Shown here piece by piece: positions 1-11,587 of a DNA stretch of 64,000 nt. Every line of letters starts with the position of its first letter. Position 1 is the stretch's first letter. Source of the stretch: Ananas comosus (lineage: Eukaryota > Streptophyta > Magnoliopsida > Poales > Bromeliaceae); assembly GCF_001540865.1 (NCBI RefSeq), contig NC_033645.1:1051687-1115686 (forward strand). The letters are read 5' to 3'. The notes below the pieces were generated by a model. It did no database searches. It was not told the DNA's origin and was given only the letters and a program-made list of their open reading frames with translations. Both the position numbers and the translations under genes were made by a program.

Positions 1-401
1 TCTCCATCTAGTGCCGTTCCTAAACAGACCAATGTAGGCCGGCCGGTCTCCATCAAATTTTTTTCCTTGATAATTATTGATTGAAAATGTATTTGTCTTT
101 TTTTTTTTTTTTTCTTTGATAGATATACAAGAAGACCATGTCAACTACTATTTTGCAAGTAAGATATTTTGTGGGTTTTTTTTTTTCTTGAAATTTTCAT
201 TGAATTCGAACTCATTCGTTCGGCATCTAACTTATGATATCTCGAACCCAGATACAATTTTTGATTGCAATCACTACATGGCTCTTAATGGGTCTCAAAT
301 TGAAATGCCGCTCCAAACAAAACATCATCATCTACATTAATAAGAGCCTAAACTTACACAAGAAGTAAACAAGTACGATAAAAATAAAAATAAATCATTG
401 T

Positions 402-520
402 GAGGTTGGCATTTCAACAGTGGAGAGGCCAATTTGTGATCCTCTTCTTTTGTTTTTTTTTTTTATTTTTTAAAAAGAGCTTGAATAAGGAGGTTTTTAT
501 TGGTTCTTTCTTCTATAAAT
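402..520 (+). promoter_or_regulatory. Core promoter of chitinase copy 1
   Basis: A TATA box (TATAAAT, 514-520) lies 44 bp before the start codon. A block at about 402-446 (GAGGTTGGCATTTCAACAGT followed by GGAGAGGCCAATTTGTG) is kept almost unchanged upstream of copy 2 at about 9458-9503, which suggests a conserved proximal element. GTCAA at 138 is a W-box core on the minus strand and is also kept in copy 2. No regulator is inferred beyond this. Confidence 0.6.
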
Positions 521-563
521 ACCAATCCCCCCTCCTCCCCATTCGCCACATCAGAAAAACAAA

Positions 564-1839
564 ATGAAGTTCTCTGTCTTCACTATCTTACTTGTCTCAA
601 CTACCGCCTCGCTGCCTGGCGTCCTTGCTCAGCAGTGCGGCAGCCAGGCCGGAGGCGCCCTGTGCCCCGGCGGCCTTTGCTGCAGCCAGTGGGGCTACTG
701 CGGAGACACTCTCCCTTACTGCGGCGACGGCTGTCAGAGCCAGTGTTCCCCGCCACCGCCTTCCCCGCCCTCACCGCCGCCTTCCCCGCCTTCCCCGCCC
801 TCGCCGGGCGGCGACGGAGTCGCGTCGATCGTCTCCGCCGCTCTGTTCGACGAGCTGCTGCTGCACCGCAATGACGCCGCCTGCCCGGCCCACGGGTTCT
901 ACCAGTACGAAGCCTTCATCGCGGCCGCCAACGCATTCGTCGGCTTCGGGACGACGGGCGACCTCGACACCCGCAAGCGGGAGATCGCGGCGTTCTTGGC
1001 GCAGACGTCGCACGAGACCACCGGTATATTCTTAATTTATGTGGATTGAATTGAACTGGTACGATCGATTCAAAGGACTTTATACATCCAAAATATGATC
1101 GAAATACCTGGTTTGTGGATATAATGCAGGCGGGTGGCCGACCGCGCCGGATGGACCGTATGCGTGGGGTTACTGCTTTCTGGAGGAGGTGGGCGCCACC
1201 GCCGACTACTGCGTTCCGAGCACGCAGTGGCCGTGCGCTCCCGGGAAGAAGTACTACGGCCGTGGGCCCATTCAAATCTCCTAGTATGTATACTAGTAAT
1301 GTTTTTTGAACTATTAATAATGTGTCGAATTGATCAGTTTCGAATATTTAGTTAGTTAATAGAAATATAATGTGTAGACACCAAGTCAACATTTTTTTCG
1401 AGTTGAATTTAGTCAAATTCCGACAGATGTTTTTGATTGGAATTATTGCAGCAATTACAACTACGGCCTGGCGGGGGAAGCCCTCGGAGTGGACCTGCTC
1501 AACAACCCGGACTTGGTGGCGACGGACCCGACGATCTCGTTCGAGACCGCACTCTGGTTCTGGATGACCCCTCAGTCGCCCAAGCCGTCGTGCCACGACG
1601 TGATCACCGATCGCTGGACCCCCTCCGCCGCCGACGTATCGGCCGGTCGGCTTCCGGGCTACGGAGTCATCACCAACATCATCAACGGCGGGCTCGAATG
1701 CGGGATCGGACCCGACAGCCGCGTCGCGGATCGGATCGGGTTCTACAAGAGATATTGTGACATTTTCGGAATCAGCTATGGGGATAACTTGGACTGCTAC
1801 GATCAGAAGCCCTTTAATTCGGGTATAGCCGTGGAATAA
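564..1839 (+). CDS. Class I endochitinase (hevein domain + GH19), intact
   Basis: The gene is predicted to encode a secreted or vacuolar GH19 chitinase that hydrolyses beta-1,4-GlcNAc bonds in fungal cell-wall chitin, a defence role. Exons are 564-1023, 1130-1283 and 1452-1839, joined at GT-AG sites, giving 333 aa. Residues 1-22 form a signal peptide ending LPGVLA. Residues 23-61 form a hevein-type chitin-binding domain with all eight cysteines. A Pro/Ser-rich linker follows to about residue 86, then the GH19 domain. The SHETTGG motif places the likely catalytic acid at E151. The second catalytic glutamate is probably E173 in the segment WGYCFLEEV, 22 residues on, as is typical of GH19. The C-terminus ends in a short tail (GIAVE) after FNSG, which could be a vacuolar sorting extension. 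The start was chosen because it opens the signal peptide 44 bp after the TATA box. A class I assignment fits best. Confidence 0.93.
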
Positions 1840-1955
1840 GATTAGTTAATGAGGCCACTTTATTATGATAAATAATCTCCTGCTGGAGAAAAGAATGTAA
1901 TGAATAAGACTATAATACTGGCAATGTGATGATCGCTGTCGTATTGCTGTTACCC

Positions 1956-1961
1956 AATAAA
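1956..1961 (+). terminator. Candidate polyadenylation signal, chitinase copy 1
   Basis: AATAAA lies 117 bp after the stop codon in a T/A-rich 3' region. It is a plausible near-upstream poly(A) element. No transcript end is known. Confidence 0.4.
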
Positions 1962-1984
1962 AGAAGCAGTATCTTAATATGGAG

Positions 1985-2975
1985 TGCCCTTTTCTTATTC
2001 CTTTTATTTTTGGCTAATTTGCATAAAAAATTTCTCAAGTTTAAGTTTTTATAAAATTGGACCGATCTTTTAGATTTTACAGATGGATTTTATAATTTTG
2101 ATTTAAATTTTCAGCAAACTGGCTAAAATATATATATATATATATTTTTCTCTAGCTCCTTTCCGAAGAGGCAGCGGAGGCGGAGACGTCGGCTCTGCCT
2201 CGCGCATCGTCGCACTTGACNCTTTAAATCTTGCTCTTTCAGATATTCTGAAATAGTGGTCAAGACCATAGTGTTTTTTTTTTTTTTTTTATTTATTTAT
2301 TTTTTTTTTTTTTCTTTCTGATCCTCCTCCATCACCTCCGCAACTCGCTCTGATAACGAGAACGGTAACGCGTTCTTTTCCTTCACCTTCGCCCTCCACC
2401 TCTACTACAGTAGATTTTGCATTTACCAAATCTATTTTTAGAAATCCGCGTTCCTACCACTGCCGCCGACAATAAAGAAGAAGCACTTTTCGTCGCCAAA
2501 AAGCTCGATAGCAATGGAGAGGGCACGCGGCCCACCGGCCTATCCCATAGGGCAGCTGTGAGTGCGACCTTTGCGGTGGCGGAGGAGAAGAAAACGAGGG
2601 GTGCACAAGAGCATCTCTGAATTAGCAGTTTTGTTTGTTTAAAATTTAAAAAAAAACTAAAGGCCGAAAGTAGAGAATAATAAAAAAAAAATTATAGAAG
2701 AAGAAAGAAGATGATGAAACTGTACTGTTAAAATTAAATCACACTATTTTAAAAAAATATTACACTATTATGAACCTAAGTTGCACTCTTTGAAATATAA
2801 ATTATATCATTTAAGATGAAAGTTACACTCTTTAAATAAAAATTATACTCTTTCAGAGATATTTATATTATTTATCTTCTTATTGTACTATTTGAAATAT
2901 AAATTACACTATTTAAAAAAAGAAATAGTATATATATATTTTTATTTAAAAAATATAATTTTTATCTTATGTGAC
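1985..2975. other. Unit-1-specific spacer with GC-rich scraps and AT-rich degenerate repeats
   Basis: This stretch has no counterpart in unit 2. It contains a single N (2221), a GC-rich scrap at 2155-2220, and another moderately GC-rich scrap at 2325-2615 that looks like a decayed captured gene piece. From 2720 to 2930 there is a degenerate repeat with phrases such as TTACACTATTTGAAATATAA recurring every 25-40 bp. No gene could be supported. Confidence 0.5.
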
Positions 2976-4626
2976 GCAATTAAAATCAAACCTTCAAAAT
3001 GTATCTCCACATACTATGGCTTCGGAGAGAGTCTTCGCAAATGGGATACGCTTCGTGCAAATGGCTTGATTGGCACGAATATATGAATTGATCTGCTTTC
3101 TTAATTTTGGAAAAAAGTTAGTAGCTAGCGCGTAAAAAAAGTGGAGGATCAGAATCAATCTTATCTAGAACCCCAGTCAATCAACCACCGCTCGATACCG
3201 TATTAAAGATTTGGACCAAAATACTTTTGGTAGGAACGTGTATTTAAAATTCGAACACGGGGTGAATAATAATACATCACGGTGTATGCCTTGCCAAATT
3301 ATCTCAACAAAAACTTGCTGAGGCTCTCCTCAATAATAAAATGCACTTGAATGTAAACTGACAAAACACTATTTTCTAGCCCATTAAAATTTTGCATGAA
3401 CCAGTTATTTCTTATAGAAAAGTCAGTCCCAAATTGGCCTAATCTTTTGGTTTGAAAGGCCATTTTAGGATCAGTTGCCGCCCAGCAGGCCTTAATTCCA
3501 TTTCGGACCAATTGTCAGTCCTAATCCCTTCACATGTTTCTTTCTCAAGTTGGGTTTCAAAATCACCCAGGTTAATTTTTTTTTTTTGGGTAAACTCCAA
3601 ATACTACCTTTGTTATTTCGCACTCTCTCATTTTAATATCTCATAGTTTAAAGTATATTAATTTAGTATTCTGTGAACTTCAAATACCAACTTTTCATTA
3701 AATATATAGAAAAAAACTTCAGATATCCCATCTATATAGTTTATCGAATATTCACTTTAGTGCCCTTTAGTTTTAACTTTATCACTGATCTGATGAAAAA
3801 ATTAGTAAAGCAAAATAACAAAAAGAGAAAAATAAAATCATACAGTACGAAAGCGATACACTTTAAAGCATAGGGTACTAGAGCAAAAATTGGAAACTAC
3901 GGGGGTGGTATTTGAAGTTTTTTTTTTAATAAAAAATTGTGTCCATGGATCGCACAACGTATTATGTAAACACCGCGAGAATGTATAATAAAAAATATTT
4001 CATTTATAATTACGGTATAATTTTTGCTGTTGAAATTTTAACCCACGGAAGGCTCCTTTTATAATTAGTGGAAGTAAATGTTATATACGCACCATGAGAA
4101 TGTACAATAAAAAAGTGTTTAATTTGTTTGTAATTATAACATAATAATTTTTACAGTAAAAACATTAAAAGTTAAAACAGTCTCAATAAAAAAAAATAAT
4201 AATGTTGAGGGTCTGTTGCAAAATAATGACCTATCATTGAGGAGTCTCTATACATTTTTTTTTTTTTTTTTTTGAGAGTGAAAAATAGTATGTTATTTGT
4301 TTTGTTCATTCTTTTAAAAAAAAATTAGCTGATAATATAAAGTCCTCTACTAATGCATTTTTAACTTCTAAAATTACAGAATATCAAAATACAAGTAGGC
4401 CAAGGGCAAGTTTGTTTCGCTCGGATCAGAAGAGCTCGAAGATTGTTAAATATAAAAATATATATACACCGTTGTCTAACAGTTTAAAATTTTAAAATAT
4501 AATAATTATTTCACATAATATCATATCATTAGGATCTGAAAAAACAAGCAAGCTTAAACTAGAAAAGGCCTAACTTAAATTTTTGTAAAAAGGAGAAACA
4601 GAAACGAAAAGGAAATAGTATATAAT

Positions 4627-5043
4627 ATAGAATTAATTTCATATAGGTCCATGTAAATATAGTGAATTATAAATATATTCCTATAAAATTCAAATTCATA
4701 TATTATCCTTACAAAAGTCTTAATATTTTCAAATATATCTTCTGATTTGTTACCGTTAAAATATTATTTATTTTATAAGTGAAATAATCTTTTTACCATC
4801 ACAAATATATCCCTCCAAAAATCCCAACTATTAATTAAAGTGGGGTAAAATGGTCAATTTACCTCATTAACTAAATAGGGTTAAGTATTTTATTTATGGT
4901 TAACTAATTTTTTCTAACGGATCCTAACGGCAGAGATATATTGAAAATATCAGAATTTTTATAGAAATAACATATAAAAATTAAACTTTATAGAAATATA
5001 TTTATAATTTATTATATTTATAGAAATCTGAATGAAATTAACC
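4627..5043. mobile_element. Long-TIR non-autonomous element (MULE-like MITE), unit 1 copy
   Basis: The left end (TTAATTTCATATAGGTCC, then a run ending GTGAATTATAAATATATT) is complementary to the right end near 4985-5043, giving degenerate inverted termini of about 70 bp. The same element is at about 13990-14478 in unit 2, so it predates the duplication. No coding capacity. The superfamily is inferred from TIR length only. Confidence 0.5.
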
Positions 5044-5207
5044 CTCTAATTAAGACAGTTAGGTCAGGATTCTGGACCTGAACCCAAATCTAACGCGTTG
5101 GCTGGCAAATGATGTTGACCCGAATGTTTACAAATGTGCGATCCATATGGGTCAGATCAAATGAGTCCCGTCAAACTGGCCAATTTGAGAACTGAGACTT
5201 CCAAAAC

Positions 5208-5346
5208 TAACACAAGTGGCAAAAGATTTGGTGGTTGGTATCCGAGATCTTAAGTTCGAATTCTAGTTGATTCACATTTTTAGCTAAATTTATTTCTAAA
5301 TAGAATAAATGATGCGGGTAGCATGCTATCTATCTCTCAGAAAAAA
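5208..5346 (+). mobile_element. tRNA-like SINE copy
   Basis: This copy carries the family landmarks: AAGTGGCAAAAGATTTGGTG (A-box-like), AAGTTCGAATTCTAG (B-box-like), then TTTATTTCTAAAT and GCGGGTAGCATGCTA, with a short A-rich tail. It belongs to the family shared with 8868, 11588, 12062, 15426, 19928 and 51678. Confidence 0.65.
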
Positions 5347-6061
5347 CTTTTACTAAAAATTTGAGAAGAGAATGACACTTTATTACGATTTCATTGGCCG
5401 ACTGCATCTAGCGTAATTAGTTGAGGACTAGCTTGATGGTTGGTTTTGAGATTCGAAATGTTATTACTTATGTAAATTTTTTCTAAAAAAATAAACGACA
5501 CGGAAAACATACTATTCCTTCTAAAAAACTATCATTATAATTTTAGAATGCAAAAATGGAAGCCTCCTTTAGCATTATTATTATTTGTTTTCTCTTATTT
5601 GTTATATAAAATTTGCGTTGGCTTTTTATTAATTTAGAGAAAAAAAAAAGATACTAAATACTTTCATTGGCAAAGAAAATATTTTCATTGGCAAAGAAAT
5701 ATACAGTGCAAGCATTTCACCATTTATTCTCACACTCCAGCGCGTGAAATTTATATTAAAAAAGTTAAAACAAAAGGATAATAAGATCAACTGAGCCCTA
5801 AATTGAGATTAGGCTCTTAAGTTCAGCTAATTAAAAGTTTACTTAAAATCGAATGCATTACAGTAGAGTGGTTTAGCAAAAGCAAACTGTGCATAAAAAC
5901 AATGTAGTAAAAATAAATTTACGTATACAAATAGATGCATAAATTGTTTTTTCTTTTTCTTTTTTTTCATGATCTCCACCACGATGTGATCCAATATTTA
6001 TGATCCAAAAATGAATGGCTCCTTATTAATTCCTCTCGCTTAAATTTCAATTTCAAAAATC

Positions 6062-6460
6062 TCAAAAATTGAGCACACCACTAGCGTAGTAAGGAGACCA
6101 CTGCTCCATCCACGGGCTACGTAGCTGCGTCAGGAACGGATCCTGCATCCACTCCAACCCGCTATACTTGGGAACCTCGAGCTCGGCGAGGCCGGTCGGT
6201 CGGACAAGTCGGTCGGCCGGTTGAGCGGCGGATTCGATCGTCGACGGCGTCGGTTCCGCCTCCACCTCTTCGCAGTAGTCGGCTGCTGCCCCCACCTCCT
6301 TCGTTTCGAACTCGAGGGGGCTCACGATGTCGTCCACCGGCGGCGGCGTCCATTTCTGGGAGCTCTCCTGATCGGAGCACGAAACGGAGTCCATCGCGGG
6401 CGAAGCGGAGATCTGCGGGGCCTCCGGCGCCGTCGCCGCCCTCTGCTCCAGCTCCTTCAG
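6062..6460 (-). pseudogene. Orphan copy of NAC last exon (5' truncated)
   Basis: This is a near-identical copy of the last exon of the NAC gene at 16304-18114, ending with the same stop. About 110 bp have been lost upstream: the splice acceptor and the codons for [11 protein letters not shown] are replaced by an unrelated GGTGGATGTAAGTAG stretch at about 6462-6476. Exons 1 and 2, which encode most of the DNA-binding NAC domain, are absent from unit 1, so no functional factor can be made. One of the few differences from the intact exon changes an internal Met codon to Thr. Homology resumes past the lesion into former intron sequence to about 6805. Confidence 0.85.
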
Positions 6461-6809
6461 CGACGTGGTGGATGTAAGTAGTACTCAATCGAATTCATGA
6501 CCTCTCGGTGTGAAGAGGCTCAGGATTGGTCAGAAACCTTTCTATCAAATTAGTCTTTTTTTAGATGCGTTTTTGGCTGTCAAGTTTTACTCTTGCACTA
6601 ATTTTAAAGCATCCTAAAATACAATTCAGCGGCAGGAGAGAGTGACGAATCTCAAAAGACCAATCTGATAATTATTTTTTTTTTCTTTTTTTTTTTTCCT
6701 CGGAAGTGACTTTAATATTATTATTATCATTATTTGTTGGCTGTCCGAAGTGACTCTGATATCATATAAACTAGAAGATCCGAATGTCGATGCCATTATG
6801 CAAATATAT

Positions 6810-7756
6810 TAGAAATTCATTCTTTCCCAACCGTATGTATTGTTTCTATTGATAACTATTAGCCGTAGAAATTCTTTTTTTTTTTTTTTTTTTTTTTTTT
6901 CTTTTGGAGCCCTGATTGTCTCACCTCTGTAGCCTAATTCACTTATCAATGAATGAAGCAGGTAGCGTACTACCGATTCTCAAAAAAAAAAACTATTAGC
7001 TGTAATAAGAAATTTTCTAGGAGCTTTGTAATTATGCATTGCAATTATGCGTACATTAAACATGCAAATGGATATGAGAAATTAATTTTTTTTTTTCTTT
7101 TACTTCCACAAGGAGTGCAGAATTAATTAAATTAGCTATAGTGCACGCGCTCATCATACACATGACAAACGATCGGATTTGTTGTTAAATAAAGATAAAA
7201 AATATTGATGGTAATTTTACAAATACTTGGTGGATAATTTCACAATCTACTCTCTATAAGTATCAAATAAAACTTCAAGCACAAGAGCAATAATAAAATA
7301 AACAAAACCATAAGAACACAAGGATTTACGTTGTTCGGCTATTCCTACATTCACGGAAGAACAATACAAAAAAAGATTCCACTATAAACTTGAAAATTAT
7401 AAGAGAGATTCAAATGAGAAAAATATCACCTTAACTTTAAGATATATCGGCTATTTCTACGTCCACGGAAGAACAATACAAAAAAAGATTTCACTATAAA
7501 CTTGAAGATTATAAGAGAGATTCAAATGAGAGAAATATCATATTAACTTCAAGATATACAAAAGAGAGCTCCAACAATTTTTGGCTCTACCCAAATAGTG
7601 TAAACCATACATCACAAGAAAGATCTCACATCCTTCTTGACAGAACGAAGATCAAAACCAAACTCTAGAGTTTTCTCTCTTTTCTCCCACTTCTTTTCTC
7701 ACTCTCTAGTTCTCTCTCTTTTTTTTTTCTTCATATTCTAAAATCGCACTTTAGCT
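6810..7756. other. Spacer with LTR-like direct repeats, no gene
   Basis: AT-rich spacer. Around 7330-7560 two direct repeats of about 112 bp each begin TCGGCTATT and contain ACGGAAGAACAATACAAAAA. The phrase TTTACGTTGTTCGGCTATT resembles a sequence common in plant LTR-type repeats, so a decayed LTR fragment is possible. A SINE-tail-like piece (TGAATGAAGCAGGTAGCGTA) lies near 6948-6970. Confidence 0.4.
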
Positions 7757-8401
7757 TAGGGATGCAAACGGAGCGGATTTGGGGGCGGGAGCCCCGCCCA
7801 GCCTACCTCCCACTCAGACTAGCAAAATCCCGCACCGCCTCCCGCCCCGAATCCGTGACGGGTTAAAAAAATATATCCCATAATCCGCCCCGTCTTGTAA
7901 CCCGCCTCCAGTCGGCGCTCCGAATTCGCCCCGCCAACTAATATTTTTTTATAAAATTATAATATTATTAGTATTTTGTAAAATATAAAATAATAATTTT
8001 TAATAATATTATATATATAATTTAATAATATCAATTATAAAAATAAAAAACATCAATCACAATTCAAAACAAAATTCAAAAGTTTCAAATACATTAGAAA
8101 TGAGAGTACTAACTTATTTGTATTTTAAACTTTTTTGTAAATTACATTATTTTTTAGGAATATTTTTTAAAATATAAATAATTTTCGGGACGGGCGGATT
8201 CGGGGCGGATCATAGCGGGGCGGATTTGGGGCGGATTCGGGGCGGATCAAAATTTCTCTCGTTTCCTGCCCCGAATCCGTTCCGGATCATAAAATTTATT
8301 CCGTTTCCCGTCCCGAATCCGTTTATTTTCTCTCATTTGCTGCCTCCGTCGGGGTGGATCGGGGCGGGAACTCCACCAACCCAGATCCATTTGCACTCCT
8401 A
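7757..8401. mobile_element. hAT-type MITE with perfect 8-bp target duplication
   Basis: A 645-bp element starting TAGGGATGCAAACGG and ending with the complementary TTTGCACTCCTA. It is flanked on both sides by CTTTAGCT (7749-7756 and 8402-8409), the 8-bp duplication typical of hAT elements. The ends are GC-rich with repeated GGGGCGGATT phrases and the middle is AT-rich. It has no transposase. It is the same family as 24180-24732. Confidence 0.85.
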
Positions 8402-8971
8402 CTTTAGCTCCTAAGAGAAAAACCTATCAATATGGGCATTTGGATAAAAAAATAAAATGATCCAGAAGCTTACAAATAGGGGCCCACATACACAATAAGA
8501 AAATATAGAAATAGCAGATTTTGACTTTATCAAATTATATAGTCCAAATAGTAAGACCCTAATAACAAATAGACTCAATAAAATTAGCTCAACAGGACTG
8601 AATGATTTCCAGTTTGGTGATTTTTGATTCACGGCAGGCTCCCAACCTACTCCTTGAAATGCAGGTCAACATGAGTACGCCCAAGCTCGCCACACCAATC
8701 TGAGCCCAAGCATTCAATCCCAGCCCCTCTAATATTACATGCAGACCCATCCCTGACAGTAACGGCGGCCCCCAAGATAAGTCTGCAGGTTGAATGCAAC
8801 CATTAGGTCCACTCAAGAATGCCTGAAGGCCCAGCCCGATAAAATAAAGCACTACCATAGATCGCAAGAAAGTTCGATCTTGAAGCGCCGAGTCCCAAGT
8901 TCGAATCCTAGTTAATTCATATTTCTAACTAAGTTTATTTCTGAATGAAATAAATCAAGCGGATAGCCTAT

Positions 8972-9002
<31 letters not shown>

Positions 9003-9077
9003 AAGCGCCGAGTCGAACGCCCTCTCTTTGACCGCATCTGGATGCGATCTTAATATTATTATTTTTAGTTGGAATGC
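8402..9077. other. Spacer between duplication units, no gene recognised
   Basis: The spacer contains target-site flank, low-complexity sequence and a moderately GC-rich stretch at 8620-8870 with a short minus-strand open frame rich in Leu and Gly. I could match that frame to nothing and do not call it. A SINE occupies 8868-9003. Confidence 0.4.
8868..9003 (+). mobile_element. tRNA-like SINE copy with poly(A) tail
   Basis: Contains CCCAAGTTCGAATCCTAGTT (B-box-like), the TTTATTTCTGAATGAAATAA body and the GCGGATAGCCTA end, followed by about 26 A residues at 8979-9004. The flanks AAGCGCCGAGTC before (8883) and after (9004) suggest either a target duplication or a partial internal insertion. Confidence 0.65.
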
Positions 9078-9457
9078 GAAGTCTAGTACTGGTCCCTAAA
9101 GAGACAAATTTTGGCTAGTCTCCGTCAAATTTTCTGTCTTTGATAATTATTGATTGAAAATATATTTGTCCTAAATAAATTTTTTTTTTTTGGTAGATAT
9201 ACAAGAAGACCGTGTCAACTACTACTTTGCAAATAAGGTATTTTTTGGGAGTTTTTTTTTTTTCTTGAGATTTTCATTGAATTTGAACTCATTCATTCCG
9301 TATGATATTTTGGATCCAGATACAATCTTTGGTTGCAGTAACTACATGGCACTTAATGGATCTGAAATTCAAATGCCGCTTCAAACAAGATATCATCTAC
9401 ATTAAGCCGAAACTTACTAAAAAACAAGTACAATAAAAATAAAAATAAATCATTGTG

Positions 9458-9593
9458 AGGTTGGCATTTCAACAGTGGAGAGGCCAATTTGTGATCCTCT
9501 TCTTTTTTAAAAAAAAAAAGAAAAAAAAGAAAAAAGAAAAAAGAAAAGACACTTGAATAACGAGGTTTTTATTGGGTTCTTTCTTCTACAAAT
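9458..9593 (+). promoter_or_regulatory. Promoter of chitinase copy 2, TATA box altered
   Basis: The conserved block at 9458-9503 matches copy 1. The TATA box position reads TACAAAT at 9587-9593 where copy 1 has TATAAAT, a T-to-C change that should weaken TBP binding. An A-rich tract (9508-9547) replaces the T-rich tract of copy 1. Confidence 0.55.
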
Positions 9594-9635
9594 ACCAATC
9601 CCCGCTCCTCCCATTCGCCACATCAGAAAAACAAA

Positions 9636-10875
9636 ATGAAGTTCTCTGTCTTCATCATCTTACTTGTCTCAATTACCGCCTCGCTGCATGGCGTCCTTGC
9701 TGAGCAGTGCGGCAGCCAAGCCGGAGGCGCCCTGTGCTCCGGCGGCCTTTGCTGCAGCAAGTGGGGCTACTGCGGAAACACTCCCCCTTACTGCGACGAC
9801 GGCTGTCAGAGCCAGTGTTCCCAGCCCTCCCCGCCACCGGCTTCCCCGCCCTCACCGCCGCCTTTCCCTCCTTCGGCGCCCTCGCCGGGCAGCGACGGAG
9901 TCGCATCGATCATCTCCTCCGATCTGTTCGACGAGATGCTGATGCACCGCAATGACGCCGCCTGCCCGGCCCACGGGTTCTACCAGTACGAAGACTTCAT
10001 CGCGGCCACCAACGCATTCGTCGACTTCGGGACGACGGGCGACCTCGACACCCGCAAGCGGGAGATCGCGGCGTTCTTGGCGCAGACGTCGCACGAGACC
10101 ACCGGTATGTTCTTATATAATTTATGTGGATTGAATTGAACTAGTACGATCGATTCAAACGACTTCACACATACAAAAATACAAAATATGATCGAAATGA
10201 CTGGTATACAGGTGGATATAATACAGGCGGGTGGGCGCCACCGCCGACTACTGCGTTCCGAGCACGCAGTGGCCGTGCGCAACCGGGAAGGAGTACTACG
10301 GCCGTGGGCCCATTCAAATCTCCTAGTATGTATAGTAGTAATGTTTTTTGAACTATTAATTAATAATGTGTCGAATTGATCAGTTTCCAATATTTAGTTA
10401 GTTAATAGAAAGATAATGTGTAGAAACCAAGTCAACATTTTTTTCTGGTTGAATTTAGTCAAATTCCGACAGATGTTTTGATTGGAATTATTGCAGCAAT
10501 TTCAACTACGGCCTGGTGGGGGAAGCCCTCGGAGTGGACCTGCTCAACAAACCGGACTTGGTGGCGACGAATCCGACAATCTCGTTCGAGACCGCACTCT
10601 GGTTCTGGATGACCCCTCAACCGCCCATGCCGTCGTGGCACGACGTGATCACCGATCGCTGGACCCCCTCCGCCGCCGACATATCGGCCGGTCGGCTTCC
10701 GGGGTACGGAGTCATCACCAACATCATCAACGGCGGACTCGAGTGCGGTCACGGGCCCGACAGCCGCGTCGCGGATCGGATAGGGTTCTACAAGAGATAT
10801 TGTGACATTCTCGGAGTCAGCTATGGGGATAACTTGGACTGCTACAATCAGAAGCCCTTTAATTCGGGTAGTTAG
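9636..10875 (+). pseudogene. Class I chitinase copy 2, disabled by 55-bp deletion in exon 2
   Basis: Exons matching copy 1 are 9636-10104, 10227-10325 and 10497-10875. Exon 1 still encodes a signal peptide, an eight-cysteine hevein domain, a Pro-rich linker and SHETTG. Exon 2 is 99 nt rather than 154: 55 bp between two short GGTGG repeats (equivalent to 1133-1187 in copy 1) are missing. This removes the WGYCFLEE segment with the presumed second catalytic glutamate and shifts the frame, giving a stop near 10609-10611 in exon 3. The alternative acceptor at 10210-10211 does not restore the frame, nor does exon skipping. Exon 3 is otherwise open in its old frame, so inactivation is recent. A truncated chitin-binding protein from exon 1 is conceivable. 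Together with the altered TATA box, a decaying duplicate is the best reading. Confidence 0.85.
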
Positions 10876-11587
10876 CTAATGAGGCTACTTGCATGATTAT
10901 AATAAATAATCACCTGTTGGAGAAAATTATGTAATGAATAAGACTGTAATGAATAAGCCATTTTTTGATTTTCAGATTATAATGAGAGTGAAATTCTCAA
11001 ATTTTATTTTATTATAAATTCTAGACAGAATTTATAAATTATTATCATTTTTCGTTCGAATTATTTGAATTGTTGTAATCAAATTCTAAGTCTAATTTAG
11101 TTGGTTAAATATTGATAAATTTTTTATCTATAATTTACCAATATTTAGTTAATTACATTTAATCGTAAGACTTAATTATAACAATTTATAATTGTTTTAA
11201 GAAAGAGATAGTATACTACTCGTTTCGTTTATTTCTTTTAGAAATAAACTTAGCTGAGAATGTAAAGCAACTAAGTTTTGAATTTGGGATCTCGAATACT
11301 AACCACCTAGTCTTTTGCCACTTGCAGTAGGAATAATTAATAACAATTCATAAATTAAATTCAAACTAAAAAATACAATAAATTAAATTTTGAAAAAGTT
11401 CAAACTAAAAAATACAACAAATAAATTTTGAAAAAGTTCAAACTAAAAAATACAACAAATTAAATTTTGAAAATCAACGTGGCAAGGGACTCATATATTG
11501 AGGACAAAAGTGTGATTTATCCTGCTATCAGATAGGAAAGGCCAATGTACTTTGCACATACATTCAATGTAGAAGCATTTATTTTTT
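10876..11587. other. Unit-2-specific AT-rich spacer, no gene
   Basis: From about 10955 there is no match to unit 1. A degraded minus-strand SINE lies at about 11205-11335. Three tandem units of about 38-40 bp with the phrase TTCAAACTAAAAAATACAA lie at about 11352-11470. No coding region seen. Confidence 0.5.

Larger units (their letters stand above)
1..6805. repeat. Tandem duplication unit 1 (chitinase + NAC 3' end)
   Basis: This unit aligns collinearly with about 9078-17105. Shared landmarks are the chitinase upstream block, the chitinase gene, the stretch from about 2975 to 5720, and the NAC last exon. The left edge is cut by the window. The right edge is near 6805, where similarity to the NAC intron-2 region around 17105 stops. 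Between about 1985 and 2975 the unit is unrelated to the matching part of unit 2. Divergence is uneven, as described in the findings. Confidence 0.85.

Noticed and set aside
11352..11470. CRISPR-like spacing of 38-40-bp repeats
   Set aside because: Units are contiguous tandem repeats without spacers in a plant nuclear context; a minisatellite.
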